A stretch of 64,000 bases of DNA, taken from Streptomyces sp. ISL-98 (lineage in GTDB: Bacteria; Actinomycetota; Actinomycetes; Streptomycetales; Streptomycetaceae). Shown piece after piece: positions 16,783 through 25,386 of the stretch; within the stretch, counting starts at the first letter, position 1; each line of letters opens with the position of its first letter. The DNA lies in contig NZ_JAGGPB010000035.1 in NCBI RefSeq assembly GCF_018614055.1, positions 124,001 to 188,000 of the forward strand, written 5' to 3'. The position numbers were made by a program, and so were the translations under genes. The notes beneath the pieces were generated by a model. It worked only from the letters and a program-made list of their open reading frames with translations. It was not told where the DNA came from and did no database searches.

Positions 16783-17586
16783 TCACTCGTGGCCGCCGAG
16801 GCGGGTCGGGGCGGGGGCCCGTTCCAGTTCGTGGCTGAGCTCCTCCAGCTCGCTGCCGCCCGCCATCTGGCGGGTGAGCTCGTCGAGGGTGATCCCGTCC
16901 CGGGTGTGGCTGCCGGACATCGCGCCGCGCTTGAGGAGTACGAAACGATCACCGACGAGGTACGCGTGGTGCGGGTTGTGGGTGATGAGGACAACACCGA
17001 GGCCCGCGTCACGCGCCGCGGCGACGTACTTCAGGACGACGCCCGACTGCTTGACGCCGAGGGCGGCGGTCGGCTCGTCGAGCACCAGTACCTTCGCCCC
17101 GAAATAGACGGCGCGCGCGATGGCCACGCACTGGCGTTCGCCGCCCGAGAGTGTGCCGATGGGCTGGTCGACGTCGCGCAGGTCGATGCCCATGCGCAGC
17201 AGCTCGGAGCGGGTGGTCTCGCGCATCAGGTCGACGTCGAGGCGCTTGAACGGGCCCGCGCCCTTCGTCGGCTCGGAGCCGAGGAAGAAGTTCCGCCAGA
17301 CCGGCATCAGGGGTACGACGGCGAGGTCCTGGTAGACGGTGGCGATGCCCCGGTCCAGCGCGTCGCGCGGGTTGGCGAGCCTGGTCTCCTCGCCGTCGAT
17401 CAGGAAGGTACCGGCGTCGTGCTGGTGCAGACCGGCGATGATCTTGATGAGAGTGGACTTGCCCGCGCCGTTGTCGCCCAGTACGCAGCTGATCTCGCCC
17501 GCGTGGACTTCGAGGGAGACGCCTTCCAGGGCCTTGATGCTGCCGTAGAACTTGCTGACGTCGTCGAGCTCTACGAGGGCTGTCAC
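16783..17586 (-). CDS. sugar ABC transporter, ATP-binding protein
   Basis: A 267-residue single-domain ATPase of the ribose/xylose class (CUT2). Walker A is GDNGAGKSTLIKII, the Q-loop lies in TVYQDLAVVPLMPVWRNFFLG, the signature is LSGGERQCVAIARA, Walker B is VLVLDEPTAALG and the H-loop is ITHNPHHAY. CUT2 ATPases are usually double-length; single-domain forms like this (XylG/FrcA type) pair with FrcBC. The GTG at 17586 overlaps the permease stop. Confidence 0.94.
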   Translation of the reverse strand: MTALVELDDVSKFYGSIKALEGVSLEVHAGEISCVLGDNGAGKSTLIKIIAGLHQHDAGTFLIDGEETRLANPRDALDRGIATVYQDLAVVPLMPVWRNFFLGSEPTKGAGPFKRLDVDLMRETTRSELLRMGIDLRDVDQPIGTLSGGERQCVAIARAVYFGAKVLVLDEPTAALGVKQSGVVLKYVAAARDAGLGVVLITHNPHHAYLVGDRFVLLKRGAMSGSHTRDGITLDELTRQMAGGSELEELSHELERAPAPTRLGGHE

Positions 17587-18650
17587 TTTGTCGCCTCCGC
17601 GCGCTTGCGTACCCATGCGTTGAGCAGGGTGGCCAGAAGGAGCATCGCTCCGAGGAAGAACTTGAACCAGTCGGGGTCCCACTCCGCGTACACGATGCCC
17701 TTGCTGGTCATGCCGAAGATGAACGCACCGACCGCGGAGCCGATCGCCGAGCCGTAGCCGCCGGTGATCAGGCAGCCGCCGATGACGGCCGCGATGATGT
17801 AGATCAGCTCGCTGCCGACGCCCTCGCCGGACTGCACGACGTCGAACGAGAAGAGCAGGTGCTGGCCGGATACCCAGGCGGCGAAGCCGACGCCCATGTA
17901 GAGCCCGATCCTGGTCTTGTTGACCGGGACGCCGACCGCGCGGGCCGCGTCCGCCTCGCCGCCGACCGCGAAGATCCAGTTGCCCGCGCGGGTGCGCAGC
18001 AGGATCCAGGTTGCGATGCCCACCAGCGCCACCCACCACAGGATGGTGACCTTAAAGTTGACGCCGCCGATGGTGAGCTGAGAGGCGAAGACCTTCCTGG
18101 CGGACTCGAAGCCCTCCATGTCGCCGATGGTCTTGGTCGACACGGTGCCGCTGATCATTTTGGTGAGGCCCAGGTTCAGGCCGGTCAGCATCAGGAACGT
18201 ACCGAGCGTGATGATGAAGCTCGGGAGTTTGGTGCGGGTCAGCATGAAGCCGTTGAAGACCCCGATGGCGAGCGTGACCAGCAGCGACACGAGGACGCCG
18301 ACCCAGACGTTGGCGGTCATCTGGTAGCTGAACATAGAGGAGACCAGCGCGGAGCTGGTCACCAGGACACCGGCCGACAGGTCGAACTCGCCGCCGATCA
18401 TCAGCAGCGCCACCGGTACGGCCATGATGCCGATCGTCGACGCGGCGTACAGGACCGTGCCGAAGCTGGACGCCCGCAGGAAGCTGTCCGCCGCGACCGC
18501 GAAGAAGAGGAAGACGGCGACCGCGCCGACCACCGCTCCGAGCTCGGGCCGGCGGAGCACCTTGCGCAGCGGCGACGTCTTGAGCAGTCGCTCGTCGTCG
18601 GCCGTCTTACGGCCGGGTGTCGGCGCCTGTGCTGGTGCGGTCGCGGTCAT
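17583..18650 (-). CDS. sugar ABC transporter, permease
   Basis: A 355-residue BPD_transp_2 permease with about ten transmembrane helices. The signature EFDLSAGVLV near residue 90 and the cytoplasmic EAA-like AVGGEADAARAVGVPVNKTRI segment identify the CUT2 monosaccharide class (RbsC/XylH/FrcC). The ATG at 18650 overlaps the TGA of the binding protein gene (ATGA). It is encoded together with two binding proteins and one ATPase. The substrate is unknown, possibly a pentose, ketose or inositol. Confidence 0.94.
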   Translation of the reverse strand: MTATAPAQAPTPGRKTADDERLLKTSPLRKVLRRPELGAVVGAVAVFLFFAVAADSFLRASSFGTVLYAASTIGIMAVPVALLMIGGEFDLSAGVLVTSSALVSSMFSYQMTANVWVGVLVSLLVTLAIGVFNGFMLTRTKLPSFIITLGTFLMLTGLNLGLTKMISGTVSTKTIGDMEGFESARKVFASQLTIGGVNFKVTILWWVALVGIATWILLRTRAGNWIFAVGGEADAARAVGVPVNKTRIGLYMGVGFAAWVSGQHLLFSFDVVQSGEGVGSELIYIIAAVIGGCLITGGYGSAIGSAVGAFIFGMTSKGIVYAEWDPDWFKFFLGAMLLLATLLNAWVRKRAEATK

Positions 18651-19660
18651 CGGGTCCCCCGCTTCGTGAATTCCTCCAGCTCGGCGGCGTCCTGCTTGGT
18701 GATGATCTGGGGCCCTGTGAGGACCGGCTTGCCGCCGCCGAGCGCATCGGCGTTGTACTTGTAGAGCCACAGCAGGTCCACGGCCTCGTACCCCTGGAGG
18801 TACGGCTGCTGGTCGACGGCGAAGCCGAGCGCGTCGGCCTGGAGCGCGCTCGCGACCTTCGCGTTGAGGTCGAAGGTGTCGATCTCGGCCTTGCTGGCGG
18901 CCTGCTCCTTCGCCTTGACCGCGGCGTCCGCGAAGGGGGCGCCGAGGGTCACGACGGCGTCGATGTCCTTGGCGGACTGGAGCTTCGCCTCGATCGACGC
19001 CTGTACGTCGGGCATGTTCGTACCGTCGACGTAGAGGTTCTGCATCTCGCCGTCGAAGGTCTTCCTGGCTCCGGCGCAGCGCTGTTCGTGGCCGACGTTG
19101 CCCTGTTCGTGCAGGACGCACAGGGCTTTCTTCCGGCCGCGCTTGTCGAGCTCGTCGCCGACGGCCTCACCGGCGATCGTCTCGTCCTGCCCGATGTGGG
19201 TGAGCGCGCCGAATTTCTTCGACTCGGCCGAGCCCGAGTTGACGGTGATCACCGGGATACCGGCCTTGGTCGCCTTGGCCACGGCCGCCTTCATCGCGTC
19301 CGGCTTGGCCAGCGTGACGATCAGACCGTCGACCTTCTTGTCGATGTACGAGTCGACCAGCTGCGCCTGCTGCTGACCCTCGTCGCTGTGGGCGTACAGG
19401 AACTTGATGTTGTCCTTCGCCGCGGCCTGCTCTGCGCCGCTCTGCACGATGTCCCAGAAGGTGTCGCCGTCGCCCGAGTGGGTCACCATGCCGATGGTCC
19501 AGCGGGGCGTGTTCACCGCGGACCCGCCCTGGGCCGCGGCCTGCTCGGCCCGCTCTTCGGCGCGCTTGCCGCCCGTACTGCTGCAGCCCGCGAGGGAAGC
19601 CCCGAGCACCGCCGCCAGCACCGCGCCGACGGCGCGTACCCCTGTCCGAACCCTTGCCAC
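18647..19660 (-). CDS. sugar ABC transporter, substrate-binding lipoprotein (copy 1)
   Basis: A periplasmic-binding-protein type 1 lipoprotein of 337 residues from GTG 19660, with AGAAGGG about 12 bases before it. Lipobox LAGC leads the mature chain. Features include WTIGMVTHSGDGDTFWDIVQSG at the start of domain 1, the VDGLIVTLAKP hinge region, AGIPVITVNSG, and the conserved end LGFAVDQQPYLQGYEAVDLLWLY. It is about 60 percent like the neighbouring copy at 19759 by eye. Two such genes feeding one permease may broaden the substrate range. Confidence 0.92.
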   Translation of the reverse strand: MARVRTGVRAVGAVLAAVLGASLAGCSSTGGKRAEERAEQAAAQGGSAVNTPRWTIGMVTHSGDGDTFWDIVQSGAEQAAAKDNIKFLYAHSDEGQQQAQLVDSYIDKKVDGLIVTLAKPDAMKAAVAKATKAGIPVITVNSGSAESKKFGALTHIGQDETIAGEAVGDELDKRGRKKALCVLHEQGNVGHEQRCAGARKTFDGEMQNLYVDGTNMPDVQASIEAKLQSAKDIDAVVTLGAPFADAAVKAKEQAASKAEIDTFDLNAKVASALQADALGFAVDQQPYLQGYEAVDLLWLYKYNADALGGGKPVLTGPQIITKQDAAELEEFTKRGTR

Positions 19661-19758
19661 GACGCCGTGCCCTTCTTGCCGTACTCCTCGGTGCGGCCGG
19701 GGATCATTCAGAGCGCCCCCGGCCGACCAAGTATCGGTTACCGCTGTTCGCGCGCTTT

Positions 19759-20766
19759 TCATCGGGTACCGCGGGCCGTGTACTTCTCCAGCGCCGGTAC
19801 GTCCTTGTCCGTGACCAGCGCCGGTCCGGTCAGGACGGGCTTTCCGCCGCCGAGGACGTTCCCGTTGGTCGCGTAGAGCCACAGCTCGTCGATGGCGAGG
19901 TAGCCCTGGAGGTACGGCTGCTGGTCGACGGCGAAGCCGATCTCCTTGGCCTTGAGCTGCTTGACCACTTCGGCGTTGAGGTCGAAGGTGTTGACCTCCG
20001 CCGAACTGCCCGCCCCCTGCTTGGCCTTGACGGTGGCGGCCGCGAAGGGTGCGCCGAGGGTGACGACGGTGTCGATGTCCTTGCCGCTCTCCAGCTTCGC
20101 CTCGATGGACGACGTCGAAGCGGGCATGTTGGTGCCTTCGATGTTGAGGTTCTCGACCGACCCGCCGAAGGTCTTCTTCACACCCGCGCAGCGCGCTTCG
20201 AGCGAGACATTGCCCTGCTCGTGGATGACGCAGAGCGCCTTCTTCTTGCCGCGCTTGTTGAGTTCCTCACCGACCGCCTCGCCGGCGACGGACTCTTCCT
20301 GGCCGATGTGGCTGAGCGCGCCCGCCGCCTCGGAGTGTTCGCCGCCCGAGTTGATCGTGACGACGGGTATGCCCGCCGCGACGGCCTTCTCGACCGCGGC
20401 TCTCACCGCTTCGGGCTTGGCGAGGGTCACCACGATCCCGTCGACCTTCTTGGCGACGTAGGAGTCGATGAGCTGCGCCTGTTCCTTGCCTTCCTTGTTG
20501 GCGGCGTACAGGAACTCGACGTTGTCCTTGGACGCGGCCTGTTTGGCGCCGCTCTGGACGATGTCCCAGAAGGTGTCGCCCTCGCCGGAGTGGGTCACCA
20601 TGGCGATCTTCAGGCGCTTGGTGCTGACGCCCTTGCCGCCACCGGCGCCGTCGTCGCCGGTGTCCTCTTCCGAATCCTTGCCGCCCGAGCCGCTGCATCC
20701 GGCGAGTGCGAGTGCGCAGATGGCGAGGAGGGCTGCTGCCTTACGGGCCTTGCGGTGGGTACGCAT
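19759..20766 (-). CDS. sugar ABC transporter, substrate-binding lipoprotein (copy 2)
   Basis: A 335-residue paralogue of the preceding protein. It has lipobox LAGC, an acidic linker (DSEEDTGDDGAGGG), KIAMVTHSGEGDTFWDIVQSG, HIGQEESVAGEAVGEEL and IGFAVDQQPYLQGYLAIDELWLY. ATG is at 20766. It is the promoter-proximal gene of the uptake operon, separated from copy 1 by 98 bases, so it may also be transcribed alone. Ligand-loop residues differ between copies (MKAAVAKATKAGIPVIT against VRAAVEKAVAAGIPVVT). Confidence 0.92.
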   Translation of the reverse strand: MRTHRKARKAAALLAICALALAGCSGSGGKDSEEDTGDDGAGGGKGVSTKRLKIAMVTHSGEGDTFWDIVQSGAKQAASKDNVEFLYAANKEGKEQAQLIDSYVAKKVDGIVVTLAKPEAVRAAVEKAVAAGIPVVTINSGGEHSEAAGALSHIGQEESVAGEAVGEELNKRGKKKALCVIHEQGNVSLEARCAGVKKTFGGSVENLNIEGTNMPASTSSIEAKLESGKDIDTVVTLGAPFAAATVKAKQGAGSSAEVNTFDLNAEVVKQLKAKEIGFAVDQQPYLQGYLAIDELWLYATNGNVLGGGKPVLTGPALVTDKDVPALEKYTARGTR

Positions 20767-20879
20767 CGTGGGTTCCGCCTTGTCTCCCGGCCGCCCCGTT
20801 GCGGCTGGGGGGAGTTCTAGCGGCGTACGCACGGCCCCGTCAAGACTTTGTCCGAACATTCTTACGCGGGATGGTTTGC

Positions 20880-21644
20880 TTACGGCCTGACGAGCAGCTG
20901 GAATTCGAAGGCGTACCGCGAGGCCCGGTAGATGTGCGAGCCGAACTCGACCGCCCGCCCGGTGTCGTCGAACGTCGTCCGCTGCATCGTCAGCAGGGGC
21001 GCCCCCTCCGCCTCCCCCAGCTGCCGCGCCTCGTCCGCCCCGGCCGCACGCGCCCCGACCGTCTGGCGGGCGCTGTGCAGCGTGATGCCCGCGGAGCGCA
21101 TCATCCGGTACAGGCCGGTGGCTTCCAGGTACTCGGTGTCGAGTGCGAGCAGTCCGGCGGGCAGGTGGTTGACCAGGCGTGCCATGGGTTCGTTGTGCGC
21201 GAGACGCAGCCGTTCTATGAGGTGTACGTCGCTGCCCTCCGGCACGCCGAGCGCCGCCGCGACCTCGGCCGTGGCCGGTTCGACGGCGTTCCGCAAGACC
21301 TTGGTCGCAGGCCGCTGACCTGCGGCTTCGAGGTCGTCGTACAGGCTGCTCAGTTCGAGCGGGCGCTTGACCTGGCTGTGCACGACCTGGGTGCCGACGC
21401 CTCGGCGGCGGACCAGCAGGCCCTTGTCGACGAGCGACTGGATGGCCTGGCGGACGGTGGGGCGGGACAGGCCGAGGCGGCCCGCCAGCTCGATCTCGTT
21501 GCCGAGGAGACTTCCGGGGGCGAGCCGGCCCTTCTCGATTGCCGCCTCCAGCTGCTGCGACAGCTGGAAGTAGAGCGGGACCGGGCTGTTCCGGTCGACG
21601 CCGAGCTGCAGGGAGATGGTGGGGTCAGCCGCGTGTTTTGACAC
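20880..21644 (-). CDS. GntR-family regulator (HutC subfamily)
   Basis: A 254-residue repressor-type regulator. The winged HTH is at about residues 20-85 (PLYFQLSQQLEAAIEKGRL, GLSRPTVRQAIQSLVDKGLLVRRRGVGTQV). A UTRA ligand domain follows at about 105-250 (LIERLRLAHNEPMARLVNHLP, TMQRTTFDDTGRAVEFGSHIYR). The GTG at 21644 is the likely start. It is divergent from the Gfo/Idh/MocA gene and adjacent to the sugar transporter, so it probably controls both in response to a sugar phosphate. Confidence 0.9.
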   Translation of the reverse strand: MSKHAADPTISLQLGVDRNSPVPLYFQLSQQLEAAIEKGRLAPGSLLGNEIELAGRLGLSRPTVRQAIQSLVDKGLLVRRRGVGTQVVHSQVKRPLELSSLYDDLEAAGQRPATKVLRNAVEPATAEVAAALGVPEGSDVHLIERLRLAHNEPMARLVNHLPAGLLALDTEYLEATGLYRMMRSAGITLHSARQTVGARAAGADEARQLGEAEGAPLLTMQRTTFDDTGRAVEFGSHIYRASRYAFEFQLLVRP

Positions 21645-21694
21645 GCCAGTGAGCGTAGCCCCAGGTAATGACCACTGGAAGTCCTGTAGTCCGG

Positions 21695-21706
21695 TTGTCC
21701 GGACAA
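21695..21706. promoter_or_regulatory. perfect palindrome in the GntR/oxidoreductase divergent region
   Basis: TTGTCCGGACAA is an exact 12-bp inverted repeat, extended on its left by AGTCCGG (21689-21694 region). It sits five bases before a TTGACA (21711-21716) that could be a -35 box for the leaderless ATG at 21747. Its position fits an operator for the adjacent GntR protein. Confidence 0.55.
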
Positions 21707-21746
21707 ACGCTTGACAGGGTGGCGGGCGTCGCGCGAGTTTGGGCCC

Positions 21747-22751
21747 ATGCGCATCGGACTCATCGGCACGGGTCGTATTGGTTCCTTCCACGCTGGAGTG
21801 CTCAGCCGCCATCGCGAAGTGGGTGCTCTGCTTGTCACCGACACGGATGCGGCGCGGGCCGTCGCGGTCGCCGACCGGCTCGGCGTGACCGCCGCTCCGT
21901 CGGTCGACGAGATCTTCGCGTGGGGCGTCGACGCCGTGGTCATCGCCTCCGCCACCTCCGCCCACGCGGACCTGATCGGCCGGGCGGCGCGCGCCGGTCT
22001 CCCGACCTTCTGCGAGAAGCCGATCGCACTGGACCTGCCGGGAACGCTGGGCGCGCTGCGGGAGGTCGACGCGGCGGGGAACGTACTCCAGCTCGGCTTC
22101 ATGCGCCGCTTCGACGCCGGTTACACGACGGCGCGCGAGCTCGTACGGTCGGGCAGCCTCGGCAGGCTGCACACCGTCCGGGCGATCACCTCCGACCCCG
22201 CGCCGCCGCCCGCCGCGTACCTGCCGCTGTCCGGCGGCCTCTACCGGGACTGCCTGGTCCACGACTTCGACATCCTGCGGTGGGTGACGGGCCGCGAGGT
22301 CGTCGAGGTGTACGCGGTCGGGTCCGACGGGGGGCCCGACATGTTCCGCGACGCGGGCGACGTGAGCACGGCGGCCGCGATCCTCACCCTCGACGACGGC
22401 ACGCTCGCCACCGCCACGGCGACGCGCTGCAACGGGGCCGGTTACGACGTACGGATGGAGCTGGCGGGCGAGCTCGACCAGGTGTCCGTCGGCCTCGACG
22501 ACCGCACACCGATCACCTCGACGGAGCCGAAGGGGGCGCCGGCCGCCGAGAATCCGTGGCCGGGGTTCCTGGAGCGGTTCGCCCCGGCGTACGAGGCGGA
22601 ACTGGACGCCTTCGTCCGGGTCGCGCTGGGCGAACTGGCCAACCCCTGCGACGGCAGAGAGGCGCTGCACGCGCTGCGGATCGCGGAGGCCTGCGAACTG
22701 TCGCGCCGGGAGCGGCGGCCGGTGCGGATGGAGGAGATCCCCGCTTCATGA
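21747..22751 (+). CDS. Gfo/Idh/MocA-family NAD(P)-dependent oxidoreductase
   Basis: A 334-residue sugar or inositol dehydrogenase type enzyme. The N-terminal Rossmann domain starts RIGLIGTGRIGSFHAG, and FCEKPIALDLPG supplies the conserved EKP lysine. The C-terminal domain holds GGLYRDCLVHDFDILRWVTGR with the Asp/His catalytic pair. ATG at 21747 lies about 30 bases after a TTGACA, so the mRNA may be leaderless. Its TGA overlaps the next ATG. Together with the ABC transporter and ROK kinase it suggests oxidation of an imported cyclitol or sugar. Confidence 0.93.
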   Translation: MRIGLIGTGRIGSFHAGVLSRHREVGALLVTDTDAARAVAVADRLGVTAAPSVDEIFAWGVDAVVIASATSAHADLIGRAARAGLPTFCEKPIALDLPGTLGALREVDAAGNVLQLGFMRRFDAGYTTARELVRSGSLGRLHTVRAITSDPAPPPAAYLPLSGGLYRDCLVHDFDILRWVTGREVVEVYAVGSDGGPDMFRDAGDVSTAAAILTLDDGTLATATATRCNGAGYDVRMELAGELDQVSVGLDDRTPITSTEPKGAPAAENPWPGFLERFAPAYEAELDAFVRVALGELANPCDGREALHALRIAEACELSRRERRPVRMEEIPAS

Positions 22752-23599
22752 CGTCGACGCTGACGGAGACGGTGCGGACGGACGACGGGGTGCGGCTGTG
22801 GGCGACGCGGTCGGGCGAGGCCGACACCGATCCGCTCGTCCTGTGCCATGGCGGGCCCGGCCTCTGGGACACCCTGGAGGACGTGGCCGAGCTGTTCGCG
22901 GAGCGGGCGGCGGTGTACCGGTGGGACCAGCGCGGATGCGGGCGTTCCGAGCGGCGCGGGCCGTACTCGGTGACCTGGTCGGTGGCCGATCTCGATGCGG
23001 TACGCCGCCATTTCGGGCTGGAATCGATGACGCTGCTGGGCCACTCCTGGGGCGCCAGGCTCGCCCTGCACTACGCGCTCGCGCACCCGGAGCGAGTGAC
23101 CCGGCTGGTCTATGTGTCCGGCACCGGAATAGACGCGGAAGCCGACTGGTACCCGCAGTACGCCCGCAACCTGCGCGCCGCGCTCGGCGACGGTCTGCCG
23201 CGCTGGGATGCACTGAGGACGCGGGCCTCGCGTACGGAGGCGGAGGAACGCGAGATGTGCGTGCTCCAGTGGTCGGCGGACTTCGCGGGCCCCGACCGCG
23301 AGCGGGCGCGCGCCCTGGCCGAGCGGATGGCCACGCCGTGGCGGGGCGTCAACTTCGAATGCAATGCGGCCGTCAACGCGGAGCTGCGGAGCCACAGCGC
23401 GCATCAAATGCGCGCTGCGTGCGGGGTGTTGAGGGTCCCGGTGGTGATAGTGGACGGCGCGCAGGACATACGGCCGAGGGAGGCGGTGGACTCCCTGGAG
23501 CGGGCGTTGCGCAACGTTCGGCGGGTGAGGCTGGAGGGGGCGGGCCATATGCCGTGGGCGGAGGACCCGGAGGGGTTTGCTGAGGCGGTCGCGGCGTAG
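22748..23599 (+). CDS. alpha/beta hydrolase (proline-iminopeptidase-like)
   Basis: A 283-residue hydrolase. VLCHGGPGLWDTLED is the HGGP oxyanion loop of the prolyl iminopeptidase group. DQRGCGRSERRGPYSV follows, the nucleophile is in LLGHSWGARLALHYA, and the acid and His are in DGAQDIRP and GAGHMPWAEDP. It is coupled to the oxidoreductase gene (ATGA at 22748). HGGP proteins include aminopeptidases and lactonases; a sugar-lactone hydrolase would fit the neighbour, but this is inference. Confidence 0.88.
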   Translation: MTSTLTETVRTDDGVRLWATRSGEADTDPLVLCHGGPGLWDTLEDVAELFAERAAVYRWDQRGCGRSERRGPYSVTWSVADLDAVRRHFGLESMTLLGHSWGARLALHYALAHPERVTRLVYVSGTGIDAEADWYPQYARNLRAALGDGLPRWDALRTRASRTEAEEREMCVLQWSADFAGPDRERARALAERMATPWRGVNFECNAAVNAELRSHSAHQMRAACGVLRVPVVIVDGAQDIRPREAVDSLERALRNVRRVRLEGAGHMPWAEDPEGFAEAVAA

Positions 23600-23624
23600 G
23601 GCGGGCGCGGGAGGGCCTGCGGCG

Positions 23625-23660
23625 AACGCCGGACGGGCTCAATTCAGCCCGTCCGGCGTT
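23625..23660. terminator. strong bidirectional hairpin terminator
   Basis: AACGCCGGACGGGCT (23625-23639) and its exact complement AGCCCGTCCGGCGTT (23646-23660) form a 15-bp stem with a six-base loop, followed by TTGTATA. It lies 25 bases after the hydrolase stop and before the convergent small gene at 23793. Confidence 0.8.
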
Positions 23661-23670
23661 TGTATACACT

Positions 23671-23732
23671 CCCCCAGACTTCGTCCGGGGAGACCCCCAA
23701 GGGCGTCCGGGGGTCTGGGGGCTTGCCCCCAG
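23671..23732. repeat. palindromic G/C-run repeat block
   Basis: Stacked short palindromes: AGACCCCC (23691-23698) with GGGGGTCT (23709-23716), and CTGGGGGC (23715-23722) with GCCCCCAG (23725-23732). The same type of dispersed Streptomyces intergenic repeat, with GGGGTCT/AGACCCC arms, occurs in the P450 insertion at 3160-3315. Confidence 0.65.
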
Positions 23733-23792
23733 TTTCGGGAAGGGCGGGGTGGGGAAAGCGCCGCAGGCAACCCGCGCACCCCCACTCGCACG

Positions 23793-24011
23793 CTAAATCC
23801 GCCGGAAGCGATCCGCCGACGCCATCACTGCTACGCCCACGACCGCCAGCACGATGTTCGTGTAGAGCTCACGCCCCTTGAGGAAATCGAGGGAATCCAG
23901 GATCCGCACGAAGCCGAAGAACTGCGGCAACCAGCCCGTCAGCTCATGCACCAACCCCGACACCCCCGCCACGAACAGTACGAACCCCACCACTTCGAGA
24001 ATCTTCTTCAT
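23793..24011 (-). CDS. small two-helix membrane protein
   Basis: A 72-residue protein from ATG 24011. It has two hydrophobic helices (VVGFVLFVAGVSGLVHELTG at about 7-26 and NIVLAVVGVAVMASADRF at about 52-69) separated by an aromatic turn with FFGFVRILDSLDF. The family is not recognised. Lys-Lys at the start and Arg-Arg at the end suggest both termini are cytoplasmic. It is convergent with the hydrolase gene across the terminator and divergent from the histidine kinase. Confidence 0.72.
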   Translation of the reverse strand: MKKILEVVGFVLFVAGVSGLVHELTGWLPQFFGFVRILDSLDFLKGRELYTNIVLAVVGVAVMASADRFRRI

Positions 24012-24156
24012 ACGGCGATCGTGGCGCGGCCCTCCGCGCTCCCGCGTCGGCCGTCAGGCTGCACCGCAGCGCCGAAAGTCTGAGCCTCCCCGACTTTGGT
24101 CGTTTCCTTCGGCCGCGTGCGCGCTCCACCGCCTCCGCCTGCGTAGTTTTGTCGAC

Positions 24157-25386
24157 ATGACCGATCAGGAGTACCGCTGGCTGCTGCCATCGGCGATGGC
24201 CGACCCCGACCTCCCGGGCGATCGCGGGGGCGGACGGCGGCGACGTACCGCGCGGGACTGGATCGTCGACATCGCGGCGTTCCTCTTCGCCGCCGGCATC
24301 GGACTGCTCGCGGCCGACACCACCGGCAGCGTCGGCAACCCCGACGTTGTCGTCTTCCTCGACCAGCTGGCGGGCGCGGCGGCCTGCTGCGCGCTCTGGG
24401 TGCGGCGGCGGTGGCCGGTGGGGCTCGCGGTCGTCCTGGTCGTCGTGTCGACCGTGGCACCCGTCGCCGGCGGAGCCATGATCGTCGCGCTGTTCAGCCT
24501 GACGGTGCACCGGCCCTTCAAGACGGTCGCCGTCGTCGCCTCCGCGTCCCTCGCCGGCGCACTCGTCCAGGCGGTCCTGCGCCCCGACCCGACCGTCTCC
24601 TTCCGGGCCTCCGCCGTCGCCTCGCTCGTGATCGTCCTTCTGGTCGTCGGCTGGGGCATGTTCGTACGCTCCCGCCGCCAGCTCGTCGTGTCGCTGCGCG
24701 AGCGCGCCCGCCGCGCCGAGACGGAGGCCGACCTCCGTGCCGAACAGGCGCAGCGGCTGGCCCGCGAGGCCATCGCCCGCGAGATGCACGACGTACTCGC
24801 CCACCGGCTGACGCTGCTCAGCGTGCACGCGGGCGCGCTGGAGTTCCGGCCCGACGCGCCCCCGGCCGAGGTCGCCCGCGCCGCCGGAGTGATCCGCGAC
24901 AGCGCGCACGAGGCGCTGCAGGACCTGCGCGACGTCATCGGCGTACTCCGTGCACCGGCCCCGGTCGACGGCTCCGGCGACGACAACCGCCCGCAGCCCA
25001 CCCTCGCCACCCTCGACGCCCTCGTCGCCGAATCCCGCGAAGCCGGCATGAAGGTCACCCTCGACCACCGCATCGACCGGCCCGCAGACGTGCCCGCCGC
25101 CACCGGACGCAACGCCTACCGCATCGCCCAGGAGGGCCTGACCAACGCCCGTAAACACGCGCCCGGTGCCGAAGTCACCGTGACGGTCACCGGCGCACCG
25201 GGCGACGGACTCACCATCGAGGTACGCAATCCCGCACCCGGGCGCGAAGTCCCCGCCGTCCCCGGATCCGGCCAGGGCCTCATCGGCCTGACCGAGCGTG
25301 CCACGCTCGCCGGCGGTCGCTTCGAACACGGATTCACTCCCGGCGGCGGATTCCGTGTCAGCGCCTGGCTACCGTGGGCGCCATGA
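24157..25386 (+). CDS. sensor histidine kinase (HisKA_3 type)
   Basis: A 409-residue membrane sensor. Transmembrane segments lie at about residues 38-165 in four helices. A coiled linker (RSRRQLVVSLRERARRAETEADLRAEQAQRL) leads to the phospho-acceptor box REMHDVLAHRLTLLSVHAGAL, with His about 212, and the ATPase domain GLTNARKHAPGAEVTV and GSGQGLIGLTERATLAGG. ATG at 24157. Its TGA overlaps the response-regulator ATG at 25383, so the pair forms one two-component system. The signal is unknown. Confidence 0.94.
   Translation: MTDQEYRWLLPSAMADPDLPGDRGGGRRRRTARDWIVDIAAFLFAAGIGLLAADTTGSVGNPDVVVFLDQLAGAAACCALWVRRRWPVGLAVVLVVVSTVAPVAGGAMIVALFSLTVHRPFKTVAVVASASLAGALVQAVLRPDPTVSFRASAVASLVIVLLVVGWGMFVRSRRQLVVSLRERARRAETEADLRAEQAQRLAREAIAREMHDVLAHRLTLLSVHAGALEFRPDAPPAEVARAAGVIRDSAHEALQDLRDVIGVLRAPAPVDGSGDDNRPQPTLATLDALVAESREAGMKVTLDHRIDRPADVPAATGRNAYRIAQEGLTNARKHAPGAEVTVTVTGAPGDGLTIEVRNPAPGREVPAVPGSGQGLIGLTERATLAGGRFEHGFTPGGGFRVSAWLPWAP

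Noticed and set aside
23671..23732. CRISPR-like array near 23.7 kb
   Set aside because: The repeats are nested G/C palindromes of unequal length without spacers.
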